The translations under genes and the position numbers were made by a program. This document shows, piece after piece, positions 35,472-44,674 of a stretch of DNA of 64,000 nucleotides. The notes below the pieces were generated by a model, which did no database searches, was not told where the DNA came from, and saw only the letters and a list, made by a program, of their open reading frames with translations. Source of the stretch: Liquorilactobacillus aquaticus DSM 21051 (GTDB lineage: Bacteria; Bacillota; Bacilli; Lactobacillales; Lactobacillaceae); the NCBI RefSeq assembly GCF_001436755.1, contig NZ_AYZD01000027.1, positions 1 to 64,000 on the forward strand, read 5' to 3'. How positions within the stretch are numbered: the first letter of the stretch is position 1; each line of letters starts with the position of its first letter.

Positions 35472-37100
35472 ATGAATTGGAAAAAAGTTTTATCTACATC
35501 AGTTGTTTTTGCAGCTTGCAGTCTAGCTCTTGGAGCATGTGGTTCTAAAAGCTCTGGTCAAGCATCATCCAAACAAACCTTGCGGTGGTCAGAACCTTCT
35601 GAGCTGCAGACGTTGGATCTCTCAAAAGTTGTTGATACTGTTAGTTCCGATATGATCAGTAACAGTACTGAAGGCCTCTATCGCCTTGGTAAAAACAGCA
35701 AAATCGAACCTGGACTTGCTACCAAAACTCAAGTATCTGATAACGGTCTAAAATATACTTTTACCTTGCGCAAAAATAGTAAGTGGTCAAATGGTGAACC
35801 TGTAACTGCTAAAGACTTTGTCTATTCCTGGCGCAGAACCATTGATCCTAAAACAGCATCTGAATATGCTTACCTCTTCGCGGGCATTAAAAATGCTGCC
35901 GCTGTTACGGCTGGGAAAAAAGCAACATCCGAGCTTGGCGTTAAGGCAATTAATAATTATAAGCTGGTTGTTACTTTAGACAAAAAACTGCCCTACTTTA
36001 AGCTTTTGATGGGTTTCACTCCATTCTTCCCACAAAATCAAAAAGCAGTTGAAAAATTTGGCTCAAAATATGGCACCTCTGCTAAATACATGGTTTACAA
36101 CGGGCCTTATAAAATGACCGGCTGGACTGGTTCTAATTTAAAATGGAAGTTAGTTAAGAATAATAGTTACTGGGATAAGAAAAATGTCAAATTAAATGAT
36201 ATCTCCTTCCAAGTTACTAAAAGCCCAACGACTTCATACAACCTTTATCAAGATAACAAATTGGACGAAACTTATTTAAATGCGGAACAGGCTAAACAAC
36301 TGAGCAACAATAAAGAATATCTTTCTTTAAAACAGTCACGAACAAACTATTTAGAATTCAATCAAACAAAAAAAGAATTTCAAAACAAAAAAATTCGCGA
36401 AGCTATCTCTTATGCAATCGACCGTCAGCAATTAGTTAACAAAGTACTAGGCAACGGCTCGCTTGTGTCCAAGAGCGTTGTTTCAAAGGGATTAGCAAGC
36501 TATAATGGTCAGGACTTTACTAAAGACGCCGCCACAACAGCTGGAACTAGCTACAACAAAACTAAAGCGCAAAAATTGTGGAAAGAAGGCTTGAAGGAAT
36601 TAGCTGTTAAGAAATTAAGTTTCTCTTTATTGGGTGATGATGATGATGCTAACAAGGATGTTGCAACTTATCTTCAAAGCCAATTAGAAACTAATTTGCC
36701 TGGTGCAGACGTCTCAGTGTTAAGTCTTCCTAAGAAGACAAGAATAACTCGCTCTACCAATGGACAATTTGATGTGGTTGTTTCTGGCTGGGGAGCAGAT
36801 TTTTCAGATCCAATCAGTTTCTTAGATCTATTCACAAAAGGCAATTCCTATAACAACGGTAAATGGGATAGTTCAGAATATGACAAACTGATCACAGCTT
36901 CAAAAACAACTGATGTTAACAATACCAGTAAACGTTGGAATGATTTAGTCAAAGCATCACAACTCTTGAATAAAGAACAAGGGGTCGCTCCACTGTATCA
37001 ACTGTCCCAAGCTCAAATGTTGAAGAGCAAGGTTAAGGGTGTTATTTACAATACAGCTGGAGTAGCCTTTAACTTCAAAGAAGCTTATATTGAGAAATAA
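35472..37100 (+). CDS. oppA: Oligopeptide-binding lipoprotein, OppA family
   Basis: A 542-aa SBP family 5 lipoprotein with signal helix and lipobox LGAC, then a Ser/Gly-rich linker. Family motifs include TLRWSEPSELQTLDLSKVVD, then GLYRLGKNSKIEPGLA and GEPVTAKDFVYSWRRTIDP. It delivers peptides to an ATP-driven importer, but no oppBCDF lies near, so it must share a permease encoded elsewhere. The long open frame begins at 35370 inside the attenuator; TTAGGAGGAATTTAT sets the true ATG at 35472. The attenuator just upstream controls it. Confidence 0.92.
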   Translation: MNWKKVLSTSVVFAACSLALGACGSKSSGQASSKQTLRWSEPSELQTLDLSKVVDTVSSDMISNSTEGLYRLGKNSKIEPGLATKTQVSDNGLKYTFTLRKNSKWSNGEPVTAKDFVYSWRRTIDPKTASEYAYLFAGIKNAAAVTAGKKATSELGVKAINNYKLVVTLDKKLPYFKLLMGFTPFFPQNQKAVEKFGSKYGTSAKYMVYNGPYKMTGWTGSNLKWKLVKNNSYWDKKNVKLNDISFQVTKSPTTSYNLYQDNKLDETYLNAEQAKQLSNNKEYLSLKQSRTNYLEFNQTKKEFQNKKIREAISYAIDRQQLVNKVLGNGSLVSKSVVSKGLASYNGQDFTKDAATTAGTSYNKTKAQKLWKEGLKELAVKKLSFSLLGDDDDANKDVATYLQSQLETNLPGADVSVLSLPKKTRITRSTNGQFDVVVSGWGADFSDPISFLDLFTKGNSYNNGKWDSSEYDKLITASKTTDVNNTSKRWNDLVKASQLLNKEQGVAPLYQLSQAQMLKSKVKGVIYNTAGVAFNFKEAYIEK

Positions 37101-37195
37101 TCATTATATCTTTTATTTCATTAATTTCATGATACTATTCCTCAATCTTTAACTCTCAGTCTTTGAGGTTTGTGTTGAAAAAAAATAGAACAACA

Positions 37196-37240
37196 AAAGG
37201 GTCTACGCAAAACGTTAGTTTTGCGTAGACCCTTTATTGT
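37196..37240. terminator. Bidirectional terminator between oppA and adhE
   Basis: A perfect 18-bp stem (AAAGGGTCTACGCAAAAC and its complement) with a four-base loop. T-containing tracts flank both sides, so it can end both convergent genes. Confidence 0.9.
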
Positions 37241-37263
37241 TTGGATACTATTTCTTCGAAAAC

Positions 37264-39957
37264 TTAAAATTGATCTAACAGCATCTGACGAATTTCCTCA
37301 AGACGTGGTTGCCTTGGGTTGGCTGGTGTGCATTGATCGTTATAGATCAGATCAACCAGTTTATCAAGTGCACTGTCAAATTGTTGCTTCGTCACACCGT
37401 TAGCAGACAATGTAGGTACAACCTCTACAGCCTTCATCAAGCCTGCAATTTTATCGCACAAAGCCTCAACTAGCTCTGCATCAGTTCTGCCTTTCAAGCC
37501 TAAGTAACGCGCAACATCAGCATAGTCCTTTTGAGCACGGTAAACTTCATAGCGAGGGAATGGAGTCCGTTTTACTCTTCCCGCAACACCATTAAAGCGA
37601 ATCACATGCTGCATCGCAATTGAAATAACCAAGCCATGTGGTAACCCAAATTCCCCACCAGTTTTATGAGCAATCGAGTGATTGATACCTAAGAAAGCAT
37701 TGGCAAAAGCCATTCCACCTAAAGTTGCAGCATAATGCATATTTTCACGTGCTGTCTCACCTGCTAAATCTGGCTCCTTAGGATTAAATTTGTATGAATT
37801 TTCCAAGTTTTCAAAAACAAGTTTAATTGCTTGCAATGACCATGGACGAGTGAAGTCAGATGCCATAACAGAAACATACGACTCCAAGGCATGTGATAAA
37901 GTATCCAAACCTGACAAAGCAACTGTCCGCTTTGGAACCGTCATAACGAATGCTGGATCAACAATCGCAACTTGAGGTGTCAGTTCATAATCTGTTAATG
38001 GATATTTAACATGTGTCTTATCATCTGTAATGACGGCATAAGGTGTCACTTCTGAACCAGTACCAGAGGTTGTTGGAATTGCAACTAACTTAGTATGTGT
38101 TTGGTGATGGAATTTCACAATTCTTTTACGGATATCAATGAACTTTTGCTGCAATCGAGTAAACAGCTCACTCACTGCTTCATAGCTATCCAAGAAACCT
38201 GGTTCTTGATCAAGTGAATACTCGTAGATAAAGCGTGCAATCTTTGAAGCATCCAAGGCAGAGCCACCACCAATTGCAATGACTGTATCTGGTTGAAAAT
38301 CACGCATTTGTTTTGCAATTTCAATTGTTTGCCCTAAGGTTGGGTCAGGACGAACAGTTCCGTAAATTGATGTTTTAACTTCATCGTCTCGAATTTCCAG
38401 TTGTTCATAAATTTTATCAACAAACCCGAATTTGACCATCCCTGGATCAGCAACGACGAATGCTCTCGTAATATTTTCAATATCCTGCAAATATGAAATG
38501 GCATTTTTTTCATAGTAGATGTTTTCTGGCAACCGTACCCATTGTGGACGATTACGCCTTTTAGCGACTGTCTTAACATTCAAAAGATCTTTTGTTGATA
38601 AGTTATGTGACAATGAATTCTTCCCCCATGATCCTGTACCTAAAGTCAGACTTGCGCGTAATGCATCAGTATAGATATCTCCAATCCCGCCAATTGAATC
38701 TGGTTGATTAACCAAAATACGAGCTGCTTTAGTTTTATCTCCAAACTCTGTCAGGAATGGATCAGATTGAGAACCAATTTGAATAGCTGCATTATGACCA
38801 GCCCCTTGATAATTCAAAAGGTCAGCAACAATTTTAATCCCATCTTCCCGATTTTTGGCCTTGTAGACTGACAGTAATGGTGACAATTTCTCTGAAGAAA
38901 GTTTTTCGCCGATATTCTTAGGATCAAGTTCAAACAACATAACATCTTTGCCTTGTGGCAACTTGACGCCAGCCTGTTCAGCAATCCACTTCGCCGGTCT
39001 TCCGGCAACCGGTCCGTTGACACCGTGCCTGTCGTTGAAAACATAGTCAGCTATCTTCTGATAGTCTTTCTTCGGCACAACGTATGAGCCCTTTTCTTCC
39101 ATTTTTGCTAACCATTGATCATAGATTGCTGCTTCAACTACAACTGAGTTTTCAGTTGCACAAATCATCCCATTATCAAAACGCTTTGATAAAAGTAAAT
39201 CCTCAACAGCACGATCAACATGTGCAGTATGATCAACGAAAACTGCCCCATTACCAGCACCAACACCCATTGATGGATTACCTGACTTCAAAGCGGCATT
39301 AACCATTCCGGGACCACCAGTGGCCAGAATAGAAGCGATCTTTGGATTCTGGATCAAAGCCGTTGTATTATAAAGCGATGGTGTTTCAACCCACTGTATA
39401 ATATCTCTTGGTGCTCCTGCTGCAACTGCTGCATCATATAAAATTTTAGCAGCATGGACTGAACATTTTTGCGCTTGTGGATGAAAGGCAAAAACAATCG
39501 CATTTCGTGTTTTTAATGATAGTAAAGATTTGAACATTGCGGTAGAAGTCGGATTAGTAGTCGGAACAATTCCGGCTAAAACTCCAAGTGGAGCAGCAAT
39601 TTGAATTTCACCGGCAACTTTATCTTCATGAATCACACCGACTGTTTTATCATTCTTAATAGTATTAAAAACGTTTTCAGTTGCAAACCGATTTTTAGTG
39701 TCTTTATCTTCAACAACTCCGCGCCCCGTCTCGTCAACAGCTTCATGTGCAAGTGTCAAAGCTGCTTCAGATCCAGCTAGAGCGGCCGCAGCAACAATTT
39801 TATCAACCTGTTCTTGTGTAAAAGTAGAATATTCTTTCTCTGCTTTTACAGCCTTATTGACCAAGCCATCTGTGTACTTTCGTGCTTCATCCATCAAAGC
39901 CGCTTTTTCCTCAGCAGACAATACTTTTTTTGCTTTTGGTTTCATTACTTTTACCAT
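37264..39957 (-). CDS. adhE: Bifunctional acetaldehyde-CoA/alcohol dehydrogenase
   Basis: An 897-aa fusion that reduces acetyl-CoA to acetaldehyde and then ethanol, regenerating two NAD+. The N-terminal aldehyde dehydrogenase domain has its catalytic Cys266 in NGMICATENS. A linker follows, then an iron-dependent alcohol dehydrogenase domain with GGGSALDASK, TTSGTGSEVTP and the metal site HSIAHKTGGEFGLPHG. Such proteins assemble into spirosomes. GGAGGGAATTATCAC precedes the ATG. A Rex-like operator lies about 55 bases upstream, fitting NADH-responsive control. Confidence 0.96.
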   Translation of the reverse strand: MVKVMKPKAKKVLSAEEKAALMDEARKYTDGLVNKAVKAEKEYSTFTQEQVDKIVAAAALAGSEAALTLAHEAVDETGRGVVEDKDTKNRFATENVFNTIKNDKTVGVIHEDKVAGEIQIAAPLGVLAGIVPTTNPTSTAMFKSLLSLKTRNAIVFAFHPQAQKCSVHAAKILYDAAVAAGAPRDIIQWVETPSLYNTTALIQNPKIASILATGGPGMVNAALKSGNPSMGVGAGNGAVFVDHTAHVDRAVEDLLLSKRFDNGMICATENSVVVEAAIYDQWLAKMEEKGSYVVPKKDYQKIADYVFNDRHGVNGPVAGRPAKWIAEQAGVKLPQGKDVMLFELDPKNIGEKLSSEKLSPLLSVYKAKNREDGIKIVADLLNYQGAGHNAAIQIGSQSDPFLTEFGDKTKAARILVNQPDSIGGIGDIYTDALRASLTLGTGSWGKNSLSHNLSTKDLLNVKTVAKRRNRPQWVRLPENIYYEKNAISYLQDIENITRAFVVADPGMVKFGFVDKIYEQLEIRDDEVKTSIYGTVRPDPTLGQTIEIAKQMRDFQPDTVIAIGGGSALDASKIARFIYEYSLDQEPGFLDSYEAVSELFTRLQQKFIDIRKRIVKFHHQTHTKLVAIPTTSGTGSEVTPYAVITDDKTHVKYPLTDYELTPQVAIVDPAFVMTVPKRTVALSGLDTLSHALESYVSVMASDFTRPWSLQAIKLVFENLENSYKFNPKEPDLAGETARENMHYAATLGGMAFANAFLGINHSIAHKTGGEFGLPHGLVISIAMQHVIRFNGVAGRVKRTPFPRYEVYRAQKDYADVARYLGLKGRTDAELVEALCDKIAGLMKAVEVVPTLSANGVTKQQFDSALDKLVDLIYNDQCTPANPRQPRLEEIRQMLLDQF

Positions 39958-40011
39958 GTGATAATTCCCTCCTACGCTTTAATTAATATGCAATGTTTTT
40001 AGTTATTCTAC

Positions 40012-40029
40012 ATGTGAATAACTTCACTT
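40012..40029 (-). promoter_or_regulatory. Rex-like operator upstream of adhE
   Basis: TGTGAA-TAAC-TTCACT (40013-40028) matches the Rex consensus TTGTGAA-N4-TTCACAA at most positions. Rex represses adhE and related fermentation genes in Firmicutes when NADH is low, so the location supports the call. Confidence 0.6.
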
Positions 40030-40145
40030 ATTATATTAAATCTATTTGGCAACGATTTCAACTGTTTTGAACATTTTTTTAAACTTTTTTTTTTAACTTT
40101 TTGATCAACGTTAATTAGTTTCCACTGAGACTGTGTAATCACCAA

Positions 40146-41129
40146 CTAGTCTTCAATTACCGCAGTCGTCTTTAAATGATCGTCCACAGGATAAAAATGT
40201 GTTTCTTTCCAATGAAGCATTTCTTCAGTCAAAGTTAAGGTAACAATGCCTAGCCTATTGTAGGGTTCAAAATAATAAGTCAATGATTCTAAACAAACTG
40301 CAGAACGATACACAGAATAATTACGCTGATAGTTCTTACTTTTAGGGACACTCACAGTATTCAGTAAATGCCAGCTGCTAACAACGGCCTCGGCTTCATT
40401 TTGCGGAATGTCAATTCTTTCCCTGAAATACGCAGCTCTGGCAAACCGCGCTCCGGGTGTATATGAACTTGATGGCACTTTTTTACCCGCAAAATGACCA
40501 GTACTAACTCGTGAAAAATCACACAAAAACGGTTGCTCTAACACCCCAGGCTTAAACTCCAAATAATCCTCTAAACGTTCAAGATGTTGTTTAAAATCAA
40601 AAACATTTGTTGCCACTCCTAATGGATTTTCAATTAATTCCATTGGCTGTTGCACAGGTTCTAACAGTACAACTCTCCCAGTTAAATCCATTGCGGCATA
40701 GTGCAATTCTGGGTACCCATATGGTCTCTTTGCTTTTTTACCGTTCATTAATTGAATCTCATCCAAATGTTGTTCAATATCTGCTACAGATTTGAATCGT
40801 CCTAACAGATACAATGGAAGTTCAAACGGAGCCAAAGAAGTCTTATCAGTTGATGGAGTCGTTAATAGTTTGCTTCCGTTTTTAAAAGTTAATTTCTGGA
40901 TGCTGAGCCCACATTCATTAGCACCATCTGAAATATCCACCTGACTGTTGCTGGCATGACCAACTCCAATTATTGCGTAACGGTTGTGATACTTTTTGCC
41001 ATCAAAAACCGAATGCCATTGATACTGACGGGGAACAAACAATAAACTACTCAGCAGTTGCGGCCAATCCATTGTACGTGCAAGTACATGGCTGCCATCA
41101 GCAGCTACCTCTGAAATACTTGTACACAT
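40146..41129 (-). CDS. Choloylglycine hydrolase family (bile salt hydrolase / penicillin V acylase-like)
   Basis: A 327-aa N-terminal-nucleophile amidase. Cys2 becomes the N-terminal nucleophile after Met removal; Arg18 and Asp21 (ARTMDW), the GANECGLSI turn, Asn in ATNVFDF and Arg in GARFARAAYF match the active site of the family. It could deconjugate bile salts or cleave penicillin V and acyl-homoserine-lactone-like amides. The sequence looks nearer to the PVA/YxeI branch than to typical gut BSH, so I leave substrate open. AAAGGGGATGTCACT precedes the ATG. Monocistronic. Confidence 0.87.
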   Translation of the reverse strand: MCTSISEVAADGSHVLARTMDWPQLLSSLLFVPRQYQWHSVFDGKKYHNRYAIIGVGHASNSQVDISDGANECGLSIQKLTFKNGSKLLTTPSTDKTSLAPFELPLYLLGRFKSVADIEQHLDEIQLMNGKKAKRPYGYPELHYAAMDLTGRVVLLEPVQQPMELIENPLGVATNVFDFKQHLERLEDYLEFKPGVLEQPFLCDFSRVSTGHFAGKKVPSSSYTPGARFARAAYFRERIDIPQNEAEAVVSSWHLLNTVSVPKSKNYQRNYSVYRSAVCLESLTYYFEPYNRLGIVTLTLTEEMLHWKETHFYPVDDHLKTTAVIED

Positions 41130-41631
41130 AGTGACATCCCCTTTATATCTTCAATACGAAACTTTCTACCTATCCATACTAAAAGATAATTTTTTCTATA
41201 TATACAAGCATAATCGAAAACGACTAAAATTACTTCTCAAATGAACTTTCAAAGACTCTTTACTAAATTCATACTCAAGCTCCTAAAAACTTTTGAGCAT
41301 TTTCAAAAAATACAAACATAGTTCAGACAATTATCAATTTTTATTATTCGCTTGAAATTTTTTATTCTGCAATCTCTATTAAATAACTAAATCCTAAATA
41401 CTTGTTTATTTATGAACAGATGTTCAATATAATTAAAAATGTATCTGAATAATCTAATACTACATGTAGAAAGCCAAAATCTTGTCATCATTTTTAACTT
41501 GATTTCTAGTCCCCCATGCTTAAAGTGAGCTATTATGCTTATAGATCGAGATCTGTATCATGAATTCCTATCATTCATCACGACTCCTTTATTAATCTTG
41601 CATCTATAAAAAATCAGTTGAGGTGTTTTAA
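41130..41631. other. Gene-free stretch
   Basis: About 500 bases of AT-rich sequence between the choloylglycine hydrolase-family gene and a TetR pseudogene. I see no coding frame with a ribosome site, no RNA gene and no strong repeat. Confidence 0.5.
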
Positions 41632-42102
41632 ATGAAGAGAGTCCGAAAAAAAATGCTCAAAGAAGTTACAGTAACAAAGCTTATCTCTGCAGCAGATATT
41701 GGAAGAAATATTTTTCATCTGTATTATAAAGATGTTTACAATCTATATGATCAATTATTGAATTAATTTATAGATAACATGTTAAAATTATTCGATAACA
41801 CATATTCTGCTAATTTCACTACTTTGATGCAAAATCTGATTGCCTATATATCAAAAAAACAAACATTTTCTCAAACTATTTATTGATAACAGCTATGATG
41901 ATCAAATTATATCTAAACTAAAAGCACTATTTACAAAAAAGTTCCCCAAAGAGAACCTATTTAACGGAACTTCCAAAATAAAACAGAGGTAATTTTTTAT
42001 ATTTCTGGAACGATCGGGACTATTATGGAATGGTTACAAGGACAATTGCCCCTTGAGTCCTCTGAATTATCAAGTTATTTAAATAACCTACTCACAAAGT
42101 GA
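41632..42102 (+). pseudogene. TetR-family regulator, decayed
   Basis: A start codon behind TGAGGTG opens a 43-residue frame matching the TetR helix-turn-helix (KLISAADIGRNIFHLYYKDV, then YNLYDQLLN). It ends in TAA; later frames still show the rest of the protein in pieces. These include FIDNMLKLFDNTYSAN, IAYISKKQTFSQ, and in another frame YISGTIGTIMEWLQ, the TetR C-terminal signature, ending at 42102. At least one nonsense change and one frameshift break it. It is adjacent to DUF72 but has no clear target. Confidence 0.85.
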
Positions 42103-42191
42103 TTCATTAGCAAGAGAGTAGATACCTTAGTAATTTATCGCTTCAGTATTCCCAAATTAAAAGAATTAAACTAGAAAGGAGTAATGCACCA

Positions 42192-43040
42192 ATGATTACA
42201 ATCGGTTTAACCACTTGGAGCGAACATCATGCCTTGATTAGAAATCAAGACAGACCCGTTAAACTAGGTGAATACACAGCTTATTTTCCAACAGTTGAGC
42301 TTGATACTTTTTTTTATGGCATTCCACAATTATCAACTGTCCAGAAATGGCAGCAGCAGGTTCCGCCCTCCTTTCAATTTATTATTAAAGCTAATCAAGC
42401 TCTGACTGGCCATCCAGGTCAGCAATTAAATGCAGTACAGTTGAAAGAAAGATTTCAGCAGTTAGCAGAATCAGTACAACCGCTAGTTGATAAGCAACAA
42501 TTGAAAACAATTCTCTGCCAATTTCCACCTTTTTTTAGCGCTACCAAACAAAGCATCAACTATCTGAGATATTTTCGCCAACAACTTCCCTATTTACCGT
42601 TAACCTTAGAATTCCGTAATCAAAGTTGGTACTCTCCAGAGATCATTGACTCGCTAGTCAGCTTTTGTCAAAAAGAACGTTACACCCTTGCCGCTATTGA
42701 TGAACCTGCACAAACGACAGCTTCAATTCCATTTTATCCTGCCATCACTACCTCTGAATTATTATTGTTCCGTCTTCATGGTCGCAATCAGCAGGGCTGG
42801 CTTAGTAGTGGTAAGAATTGGCGTAAACAAAGAACCCTCTACCGCTATAACACAGACGAATTAAACGCTTTTAAAGACGAAATTGAAAAATTCCAAAAAA
42901 ATGTCAAAGAAATTTGTATCATCTTTAACAATAATTCTGGCGGTGATGCTGCTCCGAATGCACTAGAACTCAAGCAATTACTCGGCATTGATTTTAGTGG
43001 GTTAGGGCCATTGCCCCCTGAACAACTAAATTTGTTCTAA
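42192..43040 (+). CDS. DUF72 family protein
   Basis: A 282-aa member of the DUF72 (YecE-like) TIM-barrel family. Motifs include IGLTTWSEH at the N-terminus, TVELDTFFYGIP, FIIKANQALTGH, LEFRNQSWYSPE and LFRLHGRNQQGW. Biochemical function is unknown; members are often linked to nucleic-acid or stress functions only by context. AAAGGAG lies ten bases before the ATG. Followed by a bidirectional terminator. Confidence 0.9.
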   Translation: MITIGLTTWSEHHALIRNQDRPVKLGEYTAYFPTVELDTFFYGIPQLSTVQKWQQQVPPSFQFIIKANQALTGHPGQQLNAVQLKERFQQLAESVQPLVDKQQLKTILCQFPPFFSATKQSINYLRYFRQQLPYLPLTLEFRNQSWYSPEIIDSLVSFCQKERYTLAAIDEPAQTTASIPFYPAITTSELLLFRLHGRNQQGWLSSGKNWRKQRTLYRYNTDELNAFKDEIEKFQKNVKEICIIFNNNSGGDAAPNALELKQLLGIDFSGLGPLPPEQLNLF

Positions 43041-43111
43041 CATTACCATAATCTATTAGTATCTGAAAACATTTCTTGCTCCTGATCAAACAACCTATTA
43101 TTGAAAACAAA

Positions 43112-43148
43112 AAAGAGACCGAGTCATTTTGACCCGGTCTCTTTTAAA
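43112..43148. terminator. Bidirectional terminator between DUF72 and DUF1003 genes
   Basis: AAAGAGACCGAGTC pairs with GACCCGGTCTCTTT with one mismatch around a tiny loop; poly-A before and poly-T after. Related to the GGCTGGGTCAAAA hairpin family. Confidence 0.8.
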
Positions 43149-43236
43149 CCTTGCAATACACGAACTAACGTATTTCCTCATTTGATTACTTTGTGTTATC
43201 TCAAAATAAACATTTTAAAGTTTCATTTGTGCACTA

Positions 43237-44007
43237 TTACGTTTCATCATGTTCTTCCATTTTTTCTTTTTTTTCAAAATACTGCTGCAAGCGTCTCAAT
43301 TCACTTACCTGTGATTCGATCGATCCCAGCATCTCAGTTTGAATTTTCTGAATCTGTAGCAAATTAGGCTGATCCTGCTGAATCAAATGATCAATCTTAG
43401 AATGCAGCACTCGAATTTCTTCTTCTGATTTTAAATTAACATGATAATCATTGCGCGATTCCAATCGATCATATTCTGAAGATCGATTTTGGCTCATCAT
43501 TATTAATGGCGCCTGAATTGCTGCAATCATACTCAAAAAAAGATTTAACAAAATAAATGGATATGGGTCAAAATTGAAGCCCAACCAATGAAAAGTATTG
43601 ATTAGAATCCAAAAAACCATGACCGCAACGAAAGAAATAATAAATGGCCAACTACCCCCGAAGTGCGCAACAGCATCCGCAATTTTCTGACCAAATGTCA
43701 GTGAGTTTTCCAATTGTTCACGAACATCGACCATCTGATAAGCATCTTTTTCCATCACTCGTGTAAGTTTACGGTTGAGCTTATTATTCTGCCGATAATC
43801 CTTCGCAATCATCTGATCCATCTTCAACAACCGATAATGAACCAAATGCCCACTGCAAATAAAGTCCTCATTTGTCGCCTTAGGAAAGTCCCGACGAATC
43901 AACGCCTTCAAAGGGCCATCTAAGTCTCCTAGGAATACACCATCCACCAGATCATACTTTTTATGATCTGACACACAATTAAATGTACGATTAAATTCTT
44001 TCTTCAT
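43237..44007 (-). CDS. DUF1003 membrane protein
   Basis: A 256-aa protein of the DUF1003 family. It has a soluble N-terminal part (ICSGHLVHYRLLKMDQ-like segment), the family core with FGQKIADAVAHFGGSWPFI, two adjacent membrane helices (about 120-165) and PFILLNLFLSMIAAIQAPLIMMSQNR. A coiled C-terminus ends in acidic and Lys/Glu-rich sequence. The ATG at 44007 follows GAGG at long spacing; the open frame also allows a GTG at 44022. A 34-codon ORF lies 29 bases upstream on the same transcript. Function unknown. Confidence 0.85.
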   Translation of the reverse strand: MKKEFNRTFNCVSDHKKYDLVDGVFLGDLDGPLKALIRRDFPKATNEDFICSGHLVHYRLLKMDQMIAKDYRQNNKLNRKLTRVMEKDAYQMVDVREQLENSLTFGQKIADAVAHFGGSWPFIISFVAVMVFWILINTFHWLGFNFDPYPFILLNLFLSMIAAIQAPLIMMSQNRSSEYDRLESRNDYHVNLKSEEEIRVLHSKIDHLIQQDQPNLLQIQKIQTEMLGSIESQVSELRRLQQYFEKKEKMEEHDET

Positions 44008-44050
44008 TAGAGATATAAACACCTCGTTTGAATACTAATTTCTCGTGCAA

Positions 44051-44155
44051 TCAGTGCGTTAAATGGGTTGGGTGGGATAAATGTCCACCTTCCCCCTGCT
44101 GATTACACGCGGGACCATCATCACCAGCTGAAGAAGCTATATGATTATCAGACAT
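44051..44155 (-). CDS. 34-aa His-rich small ORF upstream of DUF1003
   Basis: A 34-codon frame with an AAAGGTGG ribosome site eight bases before the ATG, driven by a near-consensus promoter. The peptide is polar, has one Cys, and ends HLSHPTHLTH with four histidines spaced every three residues. A GGTGG/CCACC hairpin lies inside the frame, and its CCCACC can also pair with the ribosome site. It could be a metal-binding micro-protein or a regulatory leader for DUF1003. No family recognised. Confidence 0.6.
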   Translation of the reverse strand: MSDNHIASSAGDDGPACNQQGEGGHLSHPTHLTH

Positions 44156-44202
44156 AAAACCCACCACCTTTCCTAGAAACCAGTTTTTTCCACTACATTC
44201 GC

Positions 44203-44231
44203 ACTATATACTCTTAAAACCGTAATGTCAA
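44203..44231 (-). promoter_or_regulatory. Promoter of the small ORF-DUF1003 unit
   Basis: Perfect -35 TTGACA (plus positions 44226-44231) and -10 TATAGT (44203-44208) with a 17-base spacer on the minus strand. Transcription would begin about 44196, 40 bases before the small ORF. Confidence 0.85.
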
Positions 44232-44342
44232 TTATAGTCATTCAAAGATCTCTTCCAAAAAAGCTTTAATGTATTAAAAATCTTTTATTACTACTCGCAT
44301 GCTCTCTGACTCTTTTTAAAGGGCTAGTCCTAAGCTATTAAA

Positions 44343-44371
44343 TTGTTAATAATAATTCTTTATCTTATACT
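44343..44371 (+). promoter_or_regulatory. Promoter of the 41-aa membrane peptide gene
   Basis: TTGTTA (44343-44348) and TATACT (44366-44371) with a 17-base spacer, about 42 bases before the start codon. Confidence 0.7.
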
Positions 44372-44413
44372 GAAGGTAGTTTGATGGTTAGTATCAAAAG
44401 CTGGGGGGATATT

Positions 44414-44539
44414 ATGAAAAATAAATTAGGCTTCTGGGCCAAATTGTCTTTGCTGGTCACAACTCTTCAATTCATATTTATGTTTCTCGAAACATTCCAC
44501 CGTTATCATAAGAAATGTGCTCGAAAAAAGAATAGTTAG
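44414..44539 (+). CDS. 41-aa single-helix membrane peptide
   Basis: A small ORF too short for routine calling but with a complete set of signals: promoter, GGGGGG ribosome site, ATG, 41 codons and a strong terminator 12 bases after the stop. The peptide starts MKNKLGFWAK, has one hydrophobic helix (about residues 9-25), then a basic, His-containing tail (HRYHKKCARKKNS). The form resembles Fst/type I toxins and other regulatory membrane peptides, but no family is recognisable. It sits between two divergent units and is transcribed alone. Confidence 0.7.
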   Translation: MKNKLGFWAKLSLLVTTLQFIFMFLETFHRYHKKCARKKNS

Positions 44540-44550
44540 TATATCTCAGT

Positions 44551-44589
44551 CAGTGATGCGCAAAATATTTTGTTGCTTCACTGTTTTTT
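44551..44589 (+). terminator. Terminator of the 41-aa peptide gene
   Basis: CAGTGA and TCACTG close an outer stem, with an inner GCAAAAT/ATTTTG pairing, followed by six T residues. Confidence 0.85.
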
Positions 44590-44597
44590 ATATTAAA

Positions 44598-44646
44598 AAA
44601 ATGTTTTATAACCGCTGAGTTTTCTTCCCATGGTTATAAAACATTT
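44598..44646 (-). terminator. Terminator after treP
   Basis: AAATGTTTTATAACC pairs perfectly with GGTTATAAAACATTT around an 18-base loop, with seven T residues after it on the minus strand, 29 bases after the treP stop. Confidence 0.9.
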
Positions 44647-44674
44647 AATTCAAAACAGTAAAGATAATTTAAAA

